Of a DNA stretch of 64,000 bases, positions 53,095 to 62,300 are shown piece by piece. Each line of letters begins with the position of its first letter. Position 1 is the first letter of the stretch. The position numbers were made by a program, and so were the translations under genes. The notes beneath the pieces were generated by a model. It ran no database searches. It worked only from the letters and a program-made list of their open reading frames with translations, and was not told the DNA's origin. Origin of the DNA: Paenibacillus tundrae (lineage in GTDB: Bacteria; Bacillota; Bacilli; Paenibacillales; Paenibacillaceae); the NCBI RefSeq assembly GCF_036884255.1, contig NZ_CP145605.1:2294001-2358000 (forward strand). The letters are read 5' to 3'.

Positions 53095-54210
53095 TCATGA
53101 TGATGATGTGGAAGAGGGTTGAAGTTTTCGATGTTTACCATATCGGAGCCAGTGAACAATAACGTACAGTATAGGCATAGATTCGATGAGCAAGGTATAC
53201 ATCGGCACAGCGTAAGAGCGTGTAGCTAGCTCGTATGCAGTTACATCTTTGGCGTATTGCATCACAATGGCAGCGGCTGTTCCACCAATTAAGTACACAA
53301 CCGACTTTTGTTGTCTAACACCACTAATTTTGGACAGACACACAGAGGCGACATATAACAAAAAAGAACTTCGTGTAAACATTGTGGTTGACCAGATCGC
53401 AATCAGTACGGGATCTAGATTATCAAGAAAGTCGCCGTATCGAGCAAACCTAATCATCTCAAGTAAAGGATAACGGAGGCTCGCTGCTACATAAGGACCA
53501 AAGTTCATGAGTGTGTAGATCCAGAAAAAAACAACAAACAGAATAACGGTAATTCCCGCGAATATCATACTCCTCAGTAAGGGGCGTCTAAACGCAACAG
53601 TCGGAGCGAGAAACAGAAACATCATCCACTCGGAAAACCAGGGCAGGGTAGAAAAAGAACCCATGACAATCTCGCCTAGATCATGATGTGTTGTCAGAGC
53701 CAGAAGTACATCTGGATTGCCACCACTGCCTACGGTTGGGATCAGCAGAGTGGATGTGAGAACTTGCACCAAAAAGATACCTTCTGCCATGAAAATAATA
53801 GTCACTATGCCTGAGCGCGCTGATAAGCTGACACATAACAAAGTAAGTGTTGCGGTAACCCAAATGGGAGTCTCAGGTAAGTACATCGATTGCAGAAAAA
53901 TAATGAAATTCTCTACATCAATCGTCACTAAATACAAACACAACAAGGCGATCATCCCAACGAAAAAGAGATGTACCCATTTGCCAACAATGTCTTCTCC
54001 AAAGCTCAGCCAAGGTCGATCCGGATTAAGGGCTCCGAGTCTATATGTAAAAAATAAGAAAATGAGGCTGATCAAAAAGCCACCAATCGTGGATAACCAG
54101 CCCTGATAACCGCTCATCTTGAATAATCGTTGTAGGAGGAAAGCAATGGGTTCAGAGTATAGATATACAAACATGAAGCGATAAGCTTGCCCAGCTGTTA
54201 GATGATTCAT
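53095..54210 (-). CDS. Spore germination protein, GerAB/GerKB-type permease subunit
   Basis: A 371-aa integral membrane protein of the endospore germination receptor, B subunit, related to amino acid permeases. About ten hydrophobic helices are visible, beginning with T-A-G-Q-A-Y-R-F-M-F-V-Y-L near residue 5; the L-P-W-F-S-E-W-M-M-F-L-F segment near 187-200 is typical of the family. This subunit is thought to hold the germinant-binding site in the spore inner membrane. It is the last gene of the ger operon (A-C-D-B), 22 bp after the small D-type gene. No terminator follows before the marR promoter. Confidence 0.9.
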   Translation of the reverse strand: MNHLTAGQAYRFMFVYLYSEPIAFLLQRLFKMSGYQGWLSTIGGFLISLIFLFFTYRLGALNPDRPWLSFGEDIVGKWVHLFFVGMIALLCLYLVTIDVENFIIFLQSMYLPETPIWVTATLTLLCVSLSARSGIVTIIFMAEGIFLVQVLTSTLLIPTVGSGGNPDVLLALTTHHDLGEIVMGSFSTLPWFSEWMMFLFLAPTVAFRRPLLRSMIFAGITVILFVVFFWIYTLMNFGPYVAASLRYPLLEMIRFARYGDFLDNLDPVLIAIWSTTMFTRSSFLLYVASVCLSKISGVRQQKSVVYLIGGTAAAIVMQYAKDVTAYELATRSYAVPMYTLLIESMPILYVIVHWLRYGKHRKLQPSSTSSS

Positions 54211-54232
54211 AGATAATTGGTACCTCCTGTTC

Positions 54233-54439
54233 TTAATGAATCAAAGGATCAATCCAGCCAAAGATCAGTTGAATGATATCATTGGGATTGGGCCAGGCTG
54301 ACCAGCTCACCGCGAGTGTATTCCACACGATAAACAGCCCGAGTAAGATGAAGTAACTGCGCCTAATTGTCTTTTTACTCGTTTTCACGGATGCGTAGTC
54401 AGATAGATAGAGCCCAGCGAACAACAAAACAGCGATCAT
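54233..54439 (-). CDS. Small two-helix membrane protein of the ger operon (D-subunit-like)
   Basis: A 68-aa protein with two hydrophobic helices: residues 1-13 (M-I-A-V-L-L-F-A-G-L-Y-L-S) and 27-47 (S-Y-F-I-L-L-G-L-F-I-V-W-N-T-L-A-V-S-W). The basic loop K-T-S-K-K-T-I-R-R lies between. Its place between gerC and gerB, its size and its topology match the D subunits found in some Bacillus germination receptor operons, which modulate receptor function. GAAGGAGGAAC precedes the ATG, so it is translated in its own right. Primary sequence alone would not identify it. Confidence 0.75.
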   Translation of the reverse strand: MIAVLLFAGLYLSDYASVKTSKKTIRRSYFILLGLFIVWNTLAVSWSAWPNPNDIIQLIFGWIDPLIH

Positions 54440-54480
54440 GATGTTCCTCCTTCAGCACATGTCATTACGCTTCGTTTAGA

Positions 54481-55629
54481 TCAATAGCTGGACTCTGATC
54501 CAACAAACTGAATGTTAATCTGTGTATTAACGCGAAATTGCAAATTTTTCTTCACATACGTAGTCCATTGAGGACGAAGCTTAGACCAGATCTTGGGATA
54601 CTTCCATTCCAAGCGGTATCCTAGATTCAAAATATCCGCTTCTTTCTGCTGTGCGGTAACAATGGCTTGTTTTAGGTGTTCGTCGATTTTTTTACTCGCC
54701 TCCACTTGCATTTCCTGCACACTTCCGACGTCTTTGGCTTTCAATATTGGGATGACGGAATTAAGCTCACCCTTACCCGTTAGATTAATGTCGAAGAAGG
54801 GCTCACCATCGACTAGTCTGACACGAATGTCTGAGTCCATATCGAAGAGAGTCATGCTGGCCTTTACTCTGTCCGTCTGGATGGAGATCGACATTGAATC
54901 TAGTTTGCGACCAGCCCAAGCCACAGCGCGCGCCTCATCATCTGAAAGAGTCCCCACCATACGCATTTGTTTGAAAATAGCTCCGCCAATCTGACTAACC
55001 CACTTTTTCTTCGCCCCTTCTTCGCTTACCATAGGTAATTGTTTGGCTTGCAGAAGTGATGCAGCGAAGCCTTGATTCATTTTGTCAGAAGCATAAACGT
55101 TTAGCGTCTGGGTCTTTAACAAATTTTCCTCGGTGGAGAATTCGCGTAGTACATCACTCGGGGTTTCCTCAAAGACCGGAGTTAAGTCGGATACATCCTT
55201 CGCTTTACCCTCAGCGACCATGACGTAGCTGCTCAGGTGAAATAGTGGCTCTCTTGCAATCCATTCCATCGTATCGTCGATCCCTGCTCGGGCATATGCT
55301 TGTCCGAAGACAACAACACGTGTATGTCCCCAGGAGATTCTTCTCGTGAGATCTGTCTGGATTCGTTCTAACGCATCGGCAATTGTAGGGGCTACCGCAG
55401 ATACTACGGCATACGGCTCCTTGCTCGATCCTCCTCGATCTGGTGATAGCCGGTTTGGAAGCGGCATTGTTAATGAAACCTCAACTTCTCCAGGCGTATC
55501 GGTCTTGTCAACATACATGGCAGTGATAAATGTGCGCTCGTTAATTTCGACTTTAGACCAGCAGCCACCACAGAAGAGGCAGCATGTCACGAATAGAGCT
55601 AGTTTAGGCAAAATATAGCGAAGGCTCAT
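54481..55629 (-). CDS. Spore germination lipoprotein, GerAC/GerKC type
   Basis: A 382-aa C subunit of the germination receptor. Residues 1-23 form a lipoprotein signal with lipobox F-C-G-G-C, the Cys being the anchor at about residue 23, followed by the near-invariant W-S-K-V-E-I-N-E. The opening of the mature protein (F-I-T-A-M-Y-V-D-K) and the later L-G-Y-R-L-E-W-K-Y-P-K-I-W near residue 345 are family features. It overlaps the gerA stop by 4 bp, indicating coupled translation. Confidence 0.9.
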   Translation of the reverse strand: MSLRYILPKLALFVTCCLFCGGCWSKVEINERTFITAMYVDKTDTPGEVEVSLTMPLPNRLSPDRGGSSKEPYAVVSAVAPTIADALERIQTDLTRRISWGHTRVVVFGQAYARAGIDDTMEWIAREPLFHLSSYVMVAEGKAKDVSDLTPVFEETPSDVLREFSTEENLLKTQTLNVYASDKMNQGFAASLLQAKQLPMVSEEGAKKKWVSQIGGAIFKQMRMVGTLSDDEARAVAWAGRKLDSMSISIQTDRVKASMTLFDMDSDIRVRLVDGEPFFDINLTGKGELNSVIPILKAKDVGSVQEMQVEASKKIDEHLKQAIVTAQQKEADILNLGYRLEWKYPKIWSKLRPQWTTYVKKNLQFRVNTQINIQFVGSESSY

Positions 55630-57074
55630 GGCGTATCTTGCCTCGTTTCATTATCCGCTGCATATGCTTTGGTTCGTTTTTTCATAAGGAACCAGGGCAC
55701 CCGAATGAACGTATCCTTGATATCACGAAGGACAAGCGGCGCAAAAGGTTGCATATATGGAACTCCGAAGGAGCGCAGACTTACCATATACCAGTAAATT
55801 AGATAGATCGAAATGACTACGCCAAACAGACCAAGTGTTCCACCGACGAGTAACACAGGAAATCGAAGAAGCCGGAATGCCAATCCTAATTCAAAATGTG
55901 GAATGATAAAGGCGGCAATACCAGTAATGGAAACGACAATCACAAGCGGGGCAGAGACAATACCTGCCTGCACAGCCGCCTGACCGATGACAATACCGCC
56001 AATAATGGACACGGTTTGCCCTAACGGCTTCGGAATACGTATCCCTGCTTCACGCAGCCCCTCAAAGGTGATTTCCATAATGAAGGCTTCAACCAATGCA
56101 GGAAAAGGAATGTTCTCCCTGGCGGAGGCGATCGTAATTAGCAGATTCGTTGGGATGATTTCTGGATGAAAGGTGGTGACTGCCACATAGACCGAAGGTA
56201 ACAAAAACGCAAAAAAGGCAAATAGCAGACGAATGATCCGAATGAAAGAAGCAGAATGAAACCGTTGATAGTAGTCTTCAGAAGATTGCATTAACGAGAA
56301 GAAGGTGACGGGAATAAGTATTGAGAATGGCGTGCCATCCTGCATGACGCCAATACGCCCCTCAACGAGTGCAGCTGCGACGGAATCTGGCCGCTCGGTA
56401 TATTGGTACTGGGGAAATGGTGACAGCGGATGATCCTCCAGAAACTCCGATAAATAGCTGACGCCTAAGCTGCTATCCATATCAATTTCATTCAAACTGT
56501 TCAACACGTTTTCTAGAATATCCGGTTTGCATAACCCTTCAATGTACACGACATATACAACGGTTTTGGTATATTTGCCGATTGTGAATTGGATCATTTT
56601 GAAGTCAGGGTGTTTAATTTTGTGCCGAAGTAGAGACATATTCGCATGAATATCTTCAATGAATGCCTCTTGAGGGCCAACCACAACTACCTCGTTCGTG
56701 GATTCGGGTATAGAACGTTTCTGATAATCTTGAATCGAGAACACAATCCAATTGGCCAATCCTTCAAAATGAAGAACGGCATTACCAGAGACGATGTCAC
56801 TCACCAGTTGTTCAGATGATTCTGTGAGCTGTGAGTCCAGTGTGAAAAAAGAGCCACTAACAATTCGCGCTGTAAGCATAGGGTCTATTTCGTCGCGTGA
56901 TGCTTCTTCTAGCAAGGGTTTAACGATGGCTTCTCTCATCGTGGCGGTATCTACAATGGATTGGATGTAGATGAGCTCACAATGAATCGTACCAATCTGA
57001 AAGGGCTGATAGACAATATCCGTAGCGCCCAAGAGACGGGTCTTCACCTGTTCAAGCGTGCTGCCTGTTTCCAT
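55626..57074 (-). CDS. Spore germination protein, GerAA/GerKA type
   Basis: A 482-aa A subunit. Residues 1-240 are the soluble N-terminal domain, with V-S-G-N-A-V-L-H near 95 and V-V-V-G-P-Q-E-A-F near 127. The membrane domain of five to six helices follows, containing the conserved P-E-I-I-P-T-N-L-L near 305, E-I-T-F-E-G-L-R-E-A-G-I-R-I-P near 330 and V-S-I-I-G-G-I-V-I-G-Q-A-A-V near 350. AAGGAGGAAAC lies upstream of the ATG. A CATCATA hexamer about 40 bp upstream could be a sigma-G -10, but no matching -35 was found, so this is not annotated. First gene of the operon. Confidence 0.92.
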   Translation of the reverse strand: METGSTLEQVKTRLLGATDIVYQPFQIGTIHCELIYIQSIVDTATMREAIVKPLLEEASRDEIDPMLTARIVSGSFFTLDSQLTESSEQLVSDIVSGNAVLHFEGLANWIVFSIQDYQKRSIPESTNEVVVVGPQEAFIEDIHANMSLLRHKIKHPDFKMIQFTIGKYTKTVVYVVYIEGLCKPDILENVLNSLNEIDMDSSLGVSYLSEFLEDHPLSPFPQYQYTERPDSVAAALVEGRIGVMQDGTPFSILIPVTFFSLMQSSEDYYQRFHSASFIRIIRLLFAFFAFLLPSVYVAVTTFHPEIIPTNLLITIASARENIPFPALVEAFIMEITFEGLREAGIRIPKPLGQTVSIIGGIVIGQAAVQAGIVSAPLVIVVSITGIAAFIIPHFELGLAFRLLRFPVLLVGGTLGLFGVVISIYLIYWYMVSLRSFGVPYMQPFAPLVLRDIKDTFIRVPWFLMKKRTKAYAADNETRQDTP

Positions 57075-57279
57075 TCCATGTTTCCTCCTTGATTCGCCAG
57101 TCTATATGATGACTTGTCATCTTCCTGTAGTTTGTGACGCCTGACCTTAAATATTCTTGCATTTGTGGAAAAGTCAAAAAGATTGCAAACTTTAGTGCAA
57201 ATGATGAATGTGGAATTTTGAGATAACCTATATAATAAGAGGACATTGATTAAGAGGAAGAGATAAGGAGAGAAACGAG

Positions 57280-57777
57280 ATGACAGACCAGATTAGAATC
57301 GCTGAGCTTGCTGATGTTGAACATGTGAGTGAGTTATTTAATCAATATCGTATCTTCTACAATGAACCTTCAGATCTAGAAGGAGCCGTACAATACATAA
57401 CGAATCGAATGCAGCGTAATGAATCAATAATTTTAGTAGCTGAAAGAAATACGGGATCGGAAGTGCTTGAATCAATGAACGGTAAGGAACATAGAATTGA
57501 CCAAGCCATGACGGGATTTGTACAGTTGTATCCAACGTTCAGTTCACTATCTATGCGCTCCAATTGGATACTGAATGATCTGTACGTTCACCCAGAATAT
57601 CGTCAGCAAGGGATTGCCCGCAAACTATTGCAGGCGTCCAGAGCGCTTGCTGAGGAAAGAGGTGTGGGTGCATTGTCTCTATCCACCGCGGTCGGTAATA
57701 AGCAGGCTCAGGCGTTGTATGAGTCAGAAGGTTATGTACTGGACACCCAATTCCTGTATTATGATCTTGATGTATAA
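57280..57777 (+). CDS. GNAT-family N-acetyltransferase
   Basis: A 165-aa acetyl-CoA-dependent acetyltransferase. The core is L-N-D-L-Y-V-H-P-E-Y-R-Q-Q-G-I-A-R-K-L-L near residues 99-118, which includes the Q/R-x-x-G-x-A pyrophosphate loop, and the C-terminal motif B N-K-Q-A-Q-A-L-Y-E-S-E-G-Y near 140-152. AAGGAGAGAAACGAG precedes the ATG. It is divergent from the ger operon and 60 bp before the TraX-like gene, with which it is probably cotranscribed. Acceptor substrate unknown. Confidence 0.9.
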   Translation: MTDQIRIAELADVEHVSELFNQYRIFYNEPSDLEGAVQYITNRMQRNESIILVAERNTGSEVLESMNGKEHRIDQAMTGFVQLYPTFSSLSMRSNWILNDLYVHPEYRQQGIARKLLQASRALAEERGVGALSLSTAVGNKQAQALYESEGYVLDTQFLYYDLDV

Positions 57778-57837
57778 AAAAATTAGGAATGTGCTTGTGT
57801 CAGTGCACCACGAGGAACAGGGGAGGTCTTCATAACC

Positions 57838-58458
57838 ATGATGCAGTGGATTGCCATGATAACGATGCTGATTGATCATATAGGTGCTGTTTTTTATCCA
57901 CAAGTGGAGGAACTGCGAATCATTGGACGTATCGCGTTTCCAATCTATGCTTTTGCCGTTTACGTTGGCTATAAGCACACACGTAACATGAAGAAATATA
58001 TTATGCGCTTATTCTGGATTGCGGTCATCTCACAGATTCCTTTTATGGCGGCATTTAACCACTTCTCACTGAATGTTGTATGGACGTTATTGTCCGGACT
58101 GCTGGTAGTACTGGCGCTGGATCGTTTACCCGTTCGCTGGTTAGGCATTCCGATTGTAATAGGTGCAGGATGGATTATGGAAATCACACATATGGATTAT
58201 GGGATGTACGGGTTACTTCTCGTGCTGTTATTCCGGTACTTCCAAGGTGCGATCCTGGTTGTCGGGCATTTCCTATTAACGGCAGCCTATATTATGCTGT
58301 ATAGCAGTTCTGTGCAGATGTATAGTGTTATTGCTACCGTAGGAATCGCCATTGCGCAATATTATGGTGCAGGCTTTCGCTTGCAGGGGCCGCGCTGGAT
58401 ATGGCGTTATTTCTATCCGGCTCATCTAGCCATCATTGCCCTTATTCGCTGGATATAA
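57838..58458 (+). CDS. TraX-like membrane protein
   Basis: A 206-aa polytopic membrane protein with about seven hydrophobic helices. The start W-I-A-M-I-T-M-L-I-D-H-I-G-A-V-F, then I-G-R-I-A-F-P-I-Y-A-F near residue 33 and G-Y-K-H-T-R-N near 45, are hallmarks of TraX proteins. F-plasmid TraX acetylates pilin; chromosomal Firmicute copies have no known role and there are no conjugation genes here. ATG 57838 (or the next codon, 57841) follows GGGGAGG by about 11 bases. A bidirectional terminator follows. Confidence 0.88.
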   Translation: MMQWIAMITMLIDHIGAVFYPQVEELRIIGRIAFPIYAFAVYVGYKHTRNMKKYIMRLFWIAVISQIPFMAAFNHFSLNVVWTLLSGLLVVLALDRLPVRWLGIPIVIGAGWIMEITHMDYGMYGLLLVLLFRYFQGAILVVGHFLLTAAYIMLYSSSVQMYSVIATVGIAIAQYYGAGFRLQGPRWIWRYFYPAHLAIIALIRWI

Positions 58459-58472
58459 CATGTTGGAGTAAT

Positions 58473-58514
58473 ATAAGAGGCCCCTGTTCCGTTAGTGGAA
58501 CAGGGGCCTCTTAT
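58473..58514. terminator. Bidirectional terminator
   Basis: A perfect 14-bp GC-rich stem, GAGGCCCCTGTTCC-gttagt-GGAACAGGGGCCTC, flanked by ATAA and TTAT. It separates the TraX-like gene from the convergent A-T-R gene. Confidence 0.85.
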
Positions 58515-58537
58515 GAAAGATAAAATGCTGAACCGAT

Positions 58538-61500
58538 CTACTCCAGTGTTGGAGAAGTGCCGAATGTCGGCTTGATTGCTGCAGGGAAGTATCCAATCGC
58601 AACCGCATGCTCAAGCATGTTCAAAATAAAACGATCATCGGCTTTAGGGCAAGAAATGCCTGCAGGTTGTACATAAGCCGTTGTAACGGGAGAGGCGTAT
58701 ACGTACGCTGAATCCTTCGCACCGTCCCCTTCAAGCTGAGCAATAGCCAGTTGAAGCGCCTCAGCATCTTTACTGATGCTAGCATCAAACAACCACTGCG
58801 TATATTCGGCGAAAGGAACCGTCTCAACTTCATAACCAGCACGATTAATTGAATGGATCAATTCATCATAACGAATTGACTCTGGATTACAGATGTGGAA
58901 TACACGGCCAGCAGTGTCTTCGCGTAATGCCAGATGTACAATCGCTTCGCTTGCGTAATCAATTGGAGTGAAGTCCACCATCCAATCCGCAGCAGGAGCT
59001 TTGCCAAGCAACAACATCGCTTTAATCATGCGGTAGAAGGCATTGCTGTCAATATTGGACTGGAAACGTCCTGTTTTCGAATGGCATGTTAAGTTTCCGG
59101 CTCGATAGATACTTACCGGTACGCCTTCCTCTGCTGCAATCATAAGCACTTTTTCAGCTTCAAGTTTACTGTCAGAGTACACGTTCTCCACATGCAAATC
59201 GGCTGGGAAATGATCATATTGCAATGAAGATTCCCATTGACCGCTAAGCGCTAGATCTTCTGGGATCCCCATCGTGGACACATGATGGAAGGAGGCACCT
59301 GGTTTGCTACGAATCAGATCCAACAGTGCTACAGTTCCTTCTACATTCGTTTTCGCGAATTGAGCTGCATCCCCGAAGTGCCGCACATCTGCCGCACAGT
59401 GAATCACGCGATCAATTGTGACTTGTACATAAGTCTTTTGTTCACTAGTCAACCCAAGGTTCGGCTGCTCTAGATCTCCTTCAATAATCTCAACGCGAGA
59501 TTGCAATTGAAGCGCCACTTCATTTCCGAAATACCCCTGCATCACATTGCTCAATCGTTGCATAGCTGTAGTTCCATCCGATGGACGACGAACCAATGTG
59601 TAAATTTTCGTATCAGAATGCAGGATTAATTGCTGAAGTACATGAGAGCCTAAGTAACCTGTAGCACCTGTTAGGAGAACATGTTCTGGCTTGAGAATTT
59701 CAGGGTACCCGATCTGTGTAGCAAGCTCAACAGGATGCTCGGATAGTTGAGTGATCAGACCACTTGTCCCGGATGAAGCCGAGCCTGACTGTTCTGTCGC
59801 TAACGCTAATTTCTCCACTCGACGTGCCAATGCGCGAATCGTCTTCTCTGCAAAAAAGTCTGCAATCTTCAATAGTGGATAGTGAGGCTTCAGTAGAACA
59901 AGCACGTGAATGACCCGTAGAGAGTCTCCACCGATGGTGAAGAAACTATCTTCGACACCGAAGTCGTCGTGTTGAAGGATTTCTTTCCAGGCGTTCAGAA
60001 TAATTGTCTCAGTTTCAGTTGCAGGCAGTACACGTTCCGCACGATTCTCATGACGTTCTTCATGAGGGAGAGCAACCATCGCTTTGCGATTGATTTTACC
60101 TGTTGGCGCAATTGGCATTTCATCCAATTGGCAGATCCATTTTGGCACAAAATACGAAGGGAGCTTCACAGCAAGCTGTGCTTTGATCTCTTCAACGGAC
60201 AATGTGCTGCCATCCACGGAGGTAAAGTAACCGACGAGCATATTTTGTCCGTCTGATTCTTTTTTAGGGATTACAGCGACATCTTGTATCTGTTCTAAAC
60301 GTGCAAAATGATCCTCGATTTCGCCAATCTCAATCCGATGACCGCGGATTTTCAACTGTGAATCACTACGTCCCACATATTCTATTAATCCATTGTCTAG
60401 CAATTTAGCAATATCACCAGATTTATAGATTTTTTCACCCATCGCAAATGGATTCTCGATAAAGGCTTGAGCAGTACGTTCGGGTTGATTCAGATATCCC
60501 TTAGCCAGAGCGGGGGTGGAGATGTATACTTCACCAGGCACGCCAACCGGGCAGAGCTGCTGCTCCTCATTTACGATGTAAACTTTGTAGTTATGAATTG
60601 GCCTACCAATTGGCATATTAACGACATGGTCAGGAACTTGCTCGCTGATTCGATGTGTCGTCGTTGCTACTGTACATTCAGTAGGACCGTATACATTGAC
60701 GATGTCAATCTGGTTGCCAAATTTACGCTGGAATGCACGGACTTGTTCGCCATATAGTGCTTCGCCCGCAACGGTAATTATTTTGACCTTAGCCAGCTTA
60801 TGGAAACCTTCATCGGACAGATAGGAGGCAAGCTGGTTGAAGAAGATCGTAGGCAGAATCGTAATGATCGTTGTGCCTGTACGTTCGATTGCAGCAGCAA
60901 AATCCTCAACGGATACACGTTCTTCCGCAGATAGAAGATAAAGCTCAGCACCGTAGAACAGGGCACCAATCGTATCCCATACGGAGGCATCGAAGCTGTA
61001 TGTAGCAAACTGGGTCAGCACATCGCTAGGCATAATATCACAATCTCGCTGAACGACACTACCAAGGTTCGTTACACCGCGATGAGCCACGAGCGCACCT
61101 TTTGGTTTACCTGTAGAGCCCGAAGTATAGATGATGTAAGCTAAGTCATCCGGCTGAACATCGACATTAGGGTTGCTTGCTGCAAATCCTGCCAGACGAC
61201 CATCTACCGATAAAATTTGACGCACGGTTGTGATGCCCGAGAATAGACGTGAAGCTTCAGTGAAGGAAGAATCTTTCGTTAGGACAAAGGATGAAGCTGT
61301 ATCTTCTACGATGTAGCTATTGCGTTCTTGTGGGTGTTCAGGGTCAACAGGAACATACACACCCCCGGCTTTGAGAATACCCAGAATGGAGATGATTGTC
61401 TCTAAGCTTCTTTCCATGAAGATGCTGACAAATTCCCCTTTTTGTAAACCGTTGGATAGAAGAACTCGAGCCACTTGATTAGAACGCTCATTCAATTCTC

Positions 61501-62272
61501 GATACGTATATTTCCCTGAAAGTGACGTGATTGCAGGTGAATTAGGATACTCGGCCGCAACAGCTTCGAACCAACCATGGATCGTTTGATGTTCAGGCTC
61601 TAGAACAGCCGTATCGTTCATCTCACGGTACAACAGTCGATCAGAGGCGGATAAAATATCAACGGAGCCAATTGACTTGTCCGTATTGCGGATCATAGCG
61701 AGTAGCAGTGTCTCAAAATACTCCGCATATCTCATGATGGTTGCCTCATTTAGCAGGGAAGCATCATAGAACGAATCAAGGATAAACTGGCCGCGATCAT
61801 CGCGGATGTTCCAGTTTAATATTTGCGGAGCTTGAGGCAATTGCACACTGTTGTGCATGAAAATCGTTTCAGGGTATGCCCCAGGATGAGTGGTATTGTT
61901 GTTCAGAAGTTGCTCTGAAATTTGTTCAATCAATTCCCGGAAGGTCATTTTCCCATGAATCTGCAGTATCACGTTAGCAACCGCGTGCTCAGGAGCCAGT
62001 GTGCCTATGGCTAGCTCCTGTTCGCCTGAAAGTCGGAATAACAAGGCGGCGTACGTGGATAAGAGAGCAGGGTAAGTCAATGCTGAGCCGAATTTTTGTG
62101 TAAGTTCATGACTCAAGGCAGGCTGTAAAGGAATATGCGTTGATTCATAAACGAATGATTGCTGACGACGTCCGAAATCCAGCGGAATCTGAAGTACCGG
62201 CAATTCAGTTTCCATAATATGAGCTGATGAAGAATGATTATCAATCACTTCAGTTTTTCCTCCTTTGTCCAA
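58538..62272 (-). CDS. Single-module NRPS-like protein: condensation remnant, adenylation, carrier, thioester reductase
   Basis: A 1244-aa enzyme expected to activate an amino or carboxylic acid, load it on its carrier arm and release it reductively as aldehyde or alcohol. Residues 1-220 resemble only the C-terminal lobe of a condensation domain; the H-H-x-x-x-D-G lobe is absent. Adenylation spans about 240-740, with Y-T-S-G-S-T-G-K-P-K-G near 382, N-V-Y-G-P-T-E near 525 and K-I-N-R-K near 730. The carrier Ser lies near 782 in G-G-D-S-L. The reductase starts near 863 (L-L-T-G-A-T-G-Y-L-G) with Y-S-D-S-K near 1031. By eye the ten-residue specificity code reads D-A-W-T-T-A-V-V-A-K, which suggests a hydrophobic or aromatic substrate with low confidence. 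It follows a chemoreceptor gene by 28 bp. Confidence 0.9.
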   Translation of the reverse strand: MDKGGKTEVIDNHSSSAHIMETELPVLQIPLDFGRRQQSFVYESTHIPLQPALSHELTQKFGSALTYPALLSTYAALLFRLSGEQELAIGTLAPEHAVANVILQIHGKMTFRELIEQISEQLLNNNTTHPGAYPETIFMHNSVQLPQAPQILNWNIRDDRGQFILDSFYDASLLNEATIMRYAEYFETLLLAMIRNTDKSIGSVDILSASDRLLYREMNDTAVLEPEHQTIHGWFEAVAAEYPNSPAITSLSGKYTYRELNERSNQVARVLLSNGLQKGEFVSIFMERSLETIISILGILKAGGVYVPVDPEHPQERNSYIVEDTASSFVLTKDSSFTEASRLFSGITTVRQILSVDGRLAGFAASNPNVDVQPDDLAYIIYTSGSTGKPKGALVAHRGVTNLGSVVQRDCDIMPSDVLTQFATYSFDASVWDTIGALFYGAELYLLSAEERVSVEDFAAAIERTGTTIITILPTIFFNQLASYLSDEGFHKLAKVKIITVAGEALYGEQVRAFQRKFGNQIDIVNVYGPTECTVATTTHRISEQVPDHVVNMPIGRPIHNYKVYIVNEEQQLCPVGVPGEVYISTPALAKGYLNQPERTAQAFIENPFAMGEKIYKSGDIAKLLDNGLIEYVGRSDSQLKIRGHRIEIGEIEDHFARLEQIQDVAVIPKKESDGQNMLVGYFTSVDGSTLSVEEIKAQLAVKLPSYFVPKWICQLDEMPIAPTGKINRKAMVALPHEERHENRAERVLPATETETIILNAWKEILQHDDFGVEDSFFTIGGDSLRVIHVLVLLKPHYPLLKIADFFAEKTIRALARRVEKLALATEQSGSASSGTSGLITQLSEHPVELATQIGYPEILKPEHVLLTGATGYLGSHVLQQLILHSDTKIYTLVRRPSDGTTAMQRLSNVMQGYFGNEVALQLQSRVEIIEGDLEQPNLGLTSEQKTYVQVTIDRVIHCAADVRHFGDAAQFAKTNVEGTVALLDLIRSKPGASFHHVSTMGIPEDLALSGQWESSLQYDHFPADLHVENVYSDSKLEAEKVLMIAAEEGVPVSIYRAGNLTCHSKTGRFQSNIDSNAFYRMIKAMLLLGKAPAADWMVDFTPIDYASEAIVHLALREDTAGRVFHICNPESIRYDELIHSINRAGYEVETVPFAEYTQWLFDASISKDAEALQLAIAQLEGDGAKDSAYVYASPVTTAYVQPAGISCPKADDRFILNMLEHAVAIGYFPAAIKPTFGTSPTLE

Positions 62273-62300
62273 TTCAAAAAATTATAATATCCCTGTATTC

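Noticed and set aside
57100..57130. CATCATA before gerA as a sigma-G -10
   Set aside because: No acceptable -35 element at 17-18 bp, so the match could be chance.
57838..58458. TraX-like gene as evidence of a conjugative element
   Set aside because: No relaxase, type IV secretion, pilin or integration genes are nearby; chromosomal TraX-like genes are common in Firmicutes.
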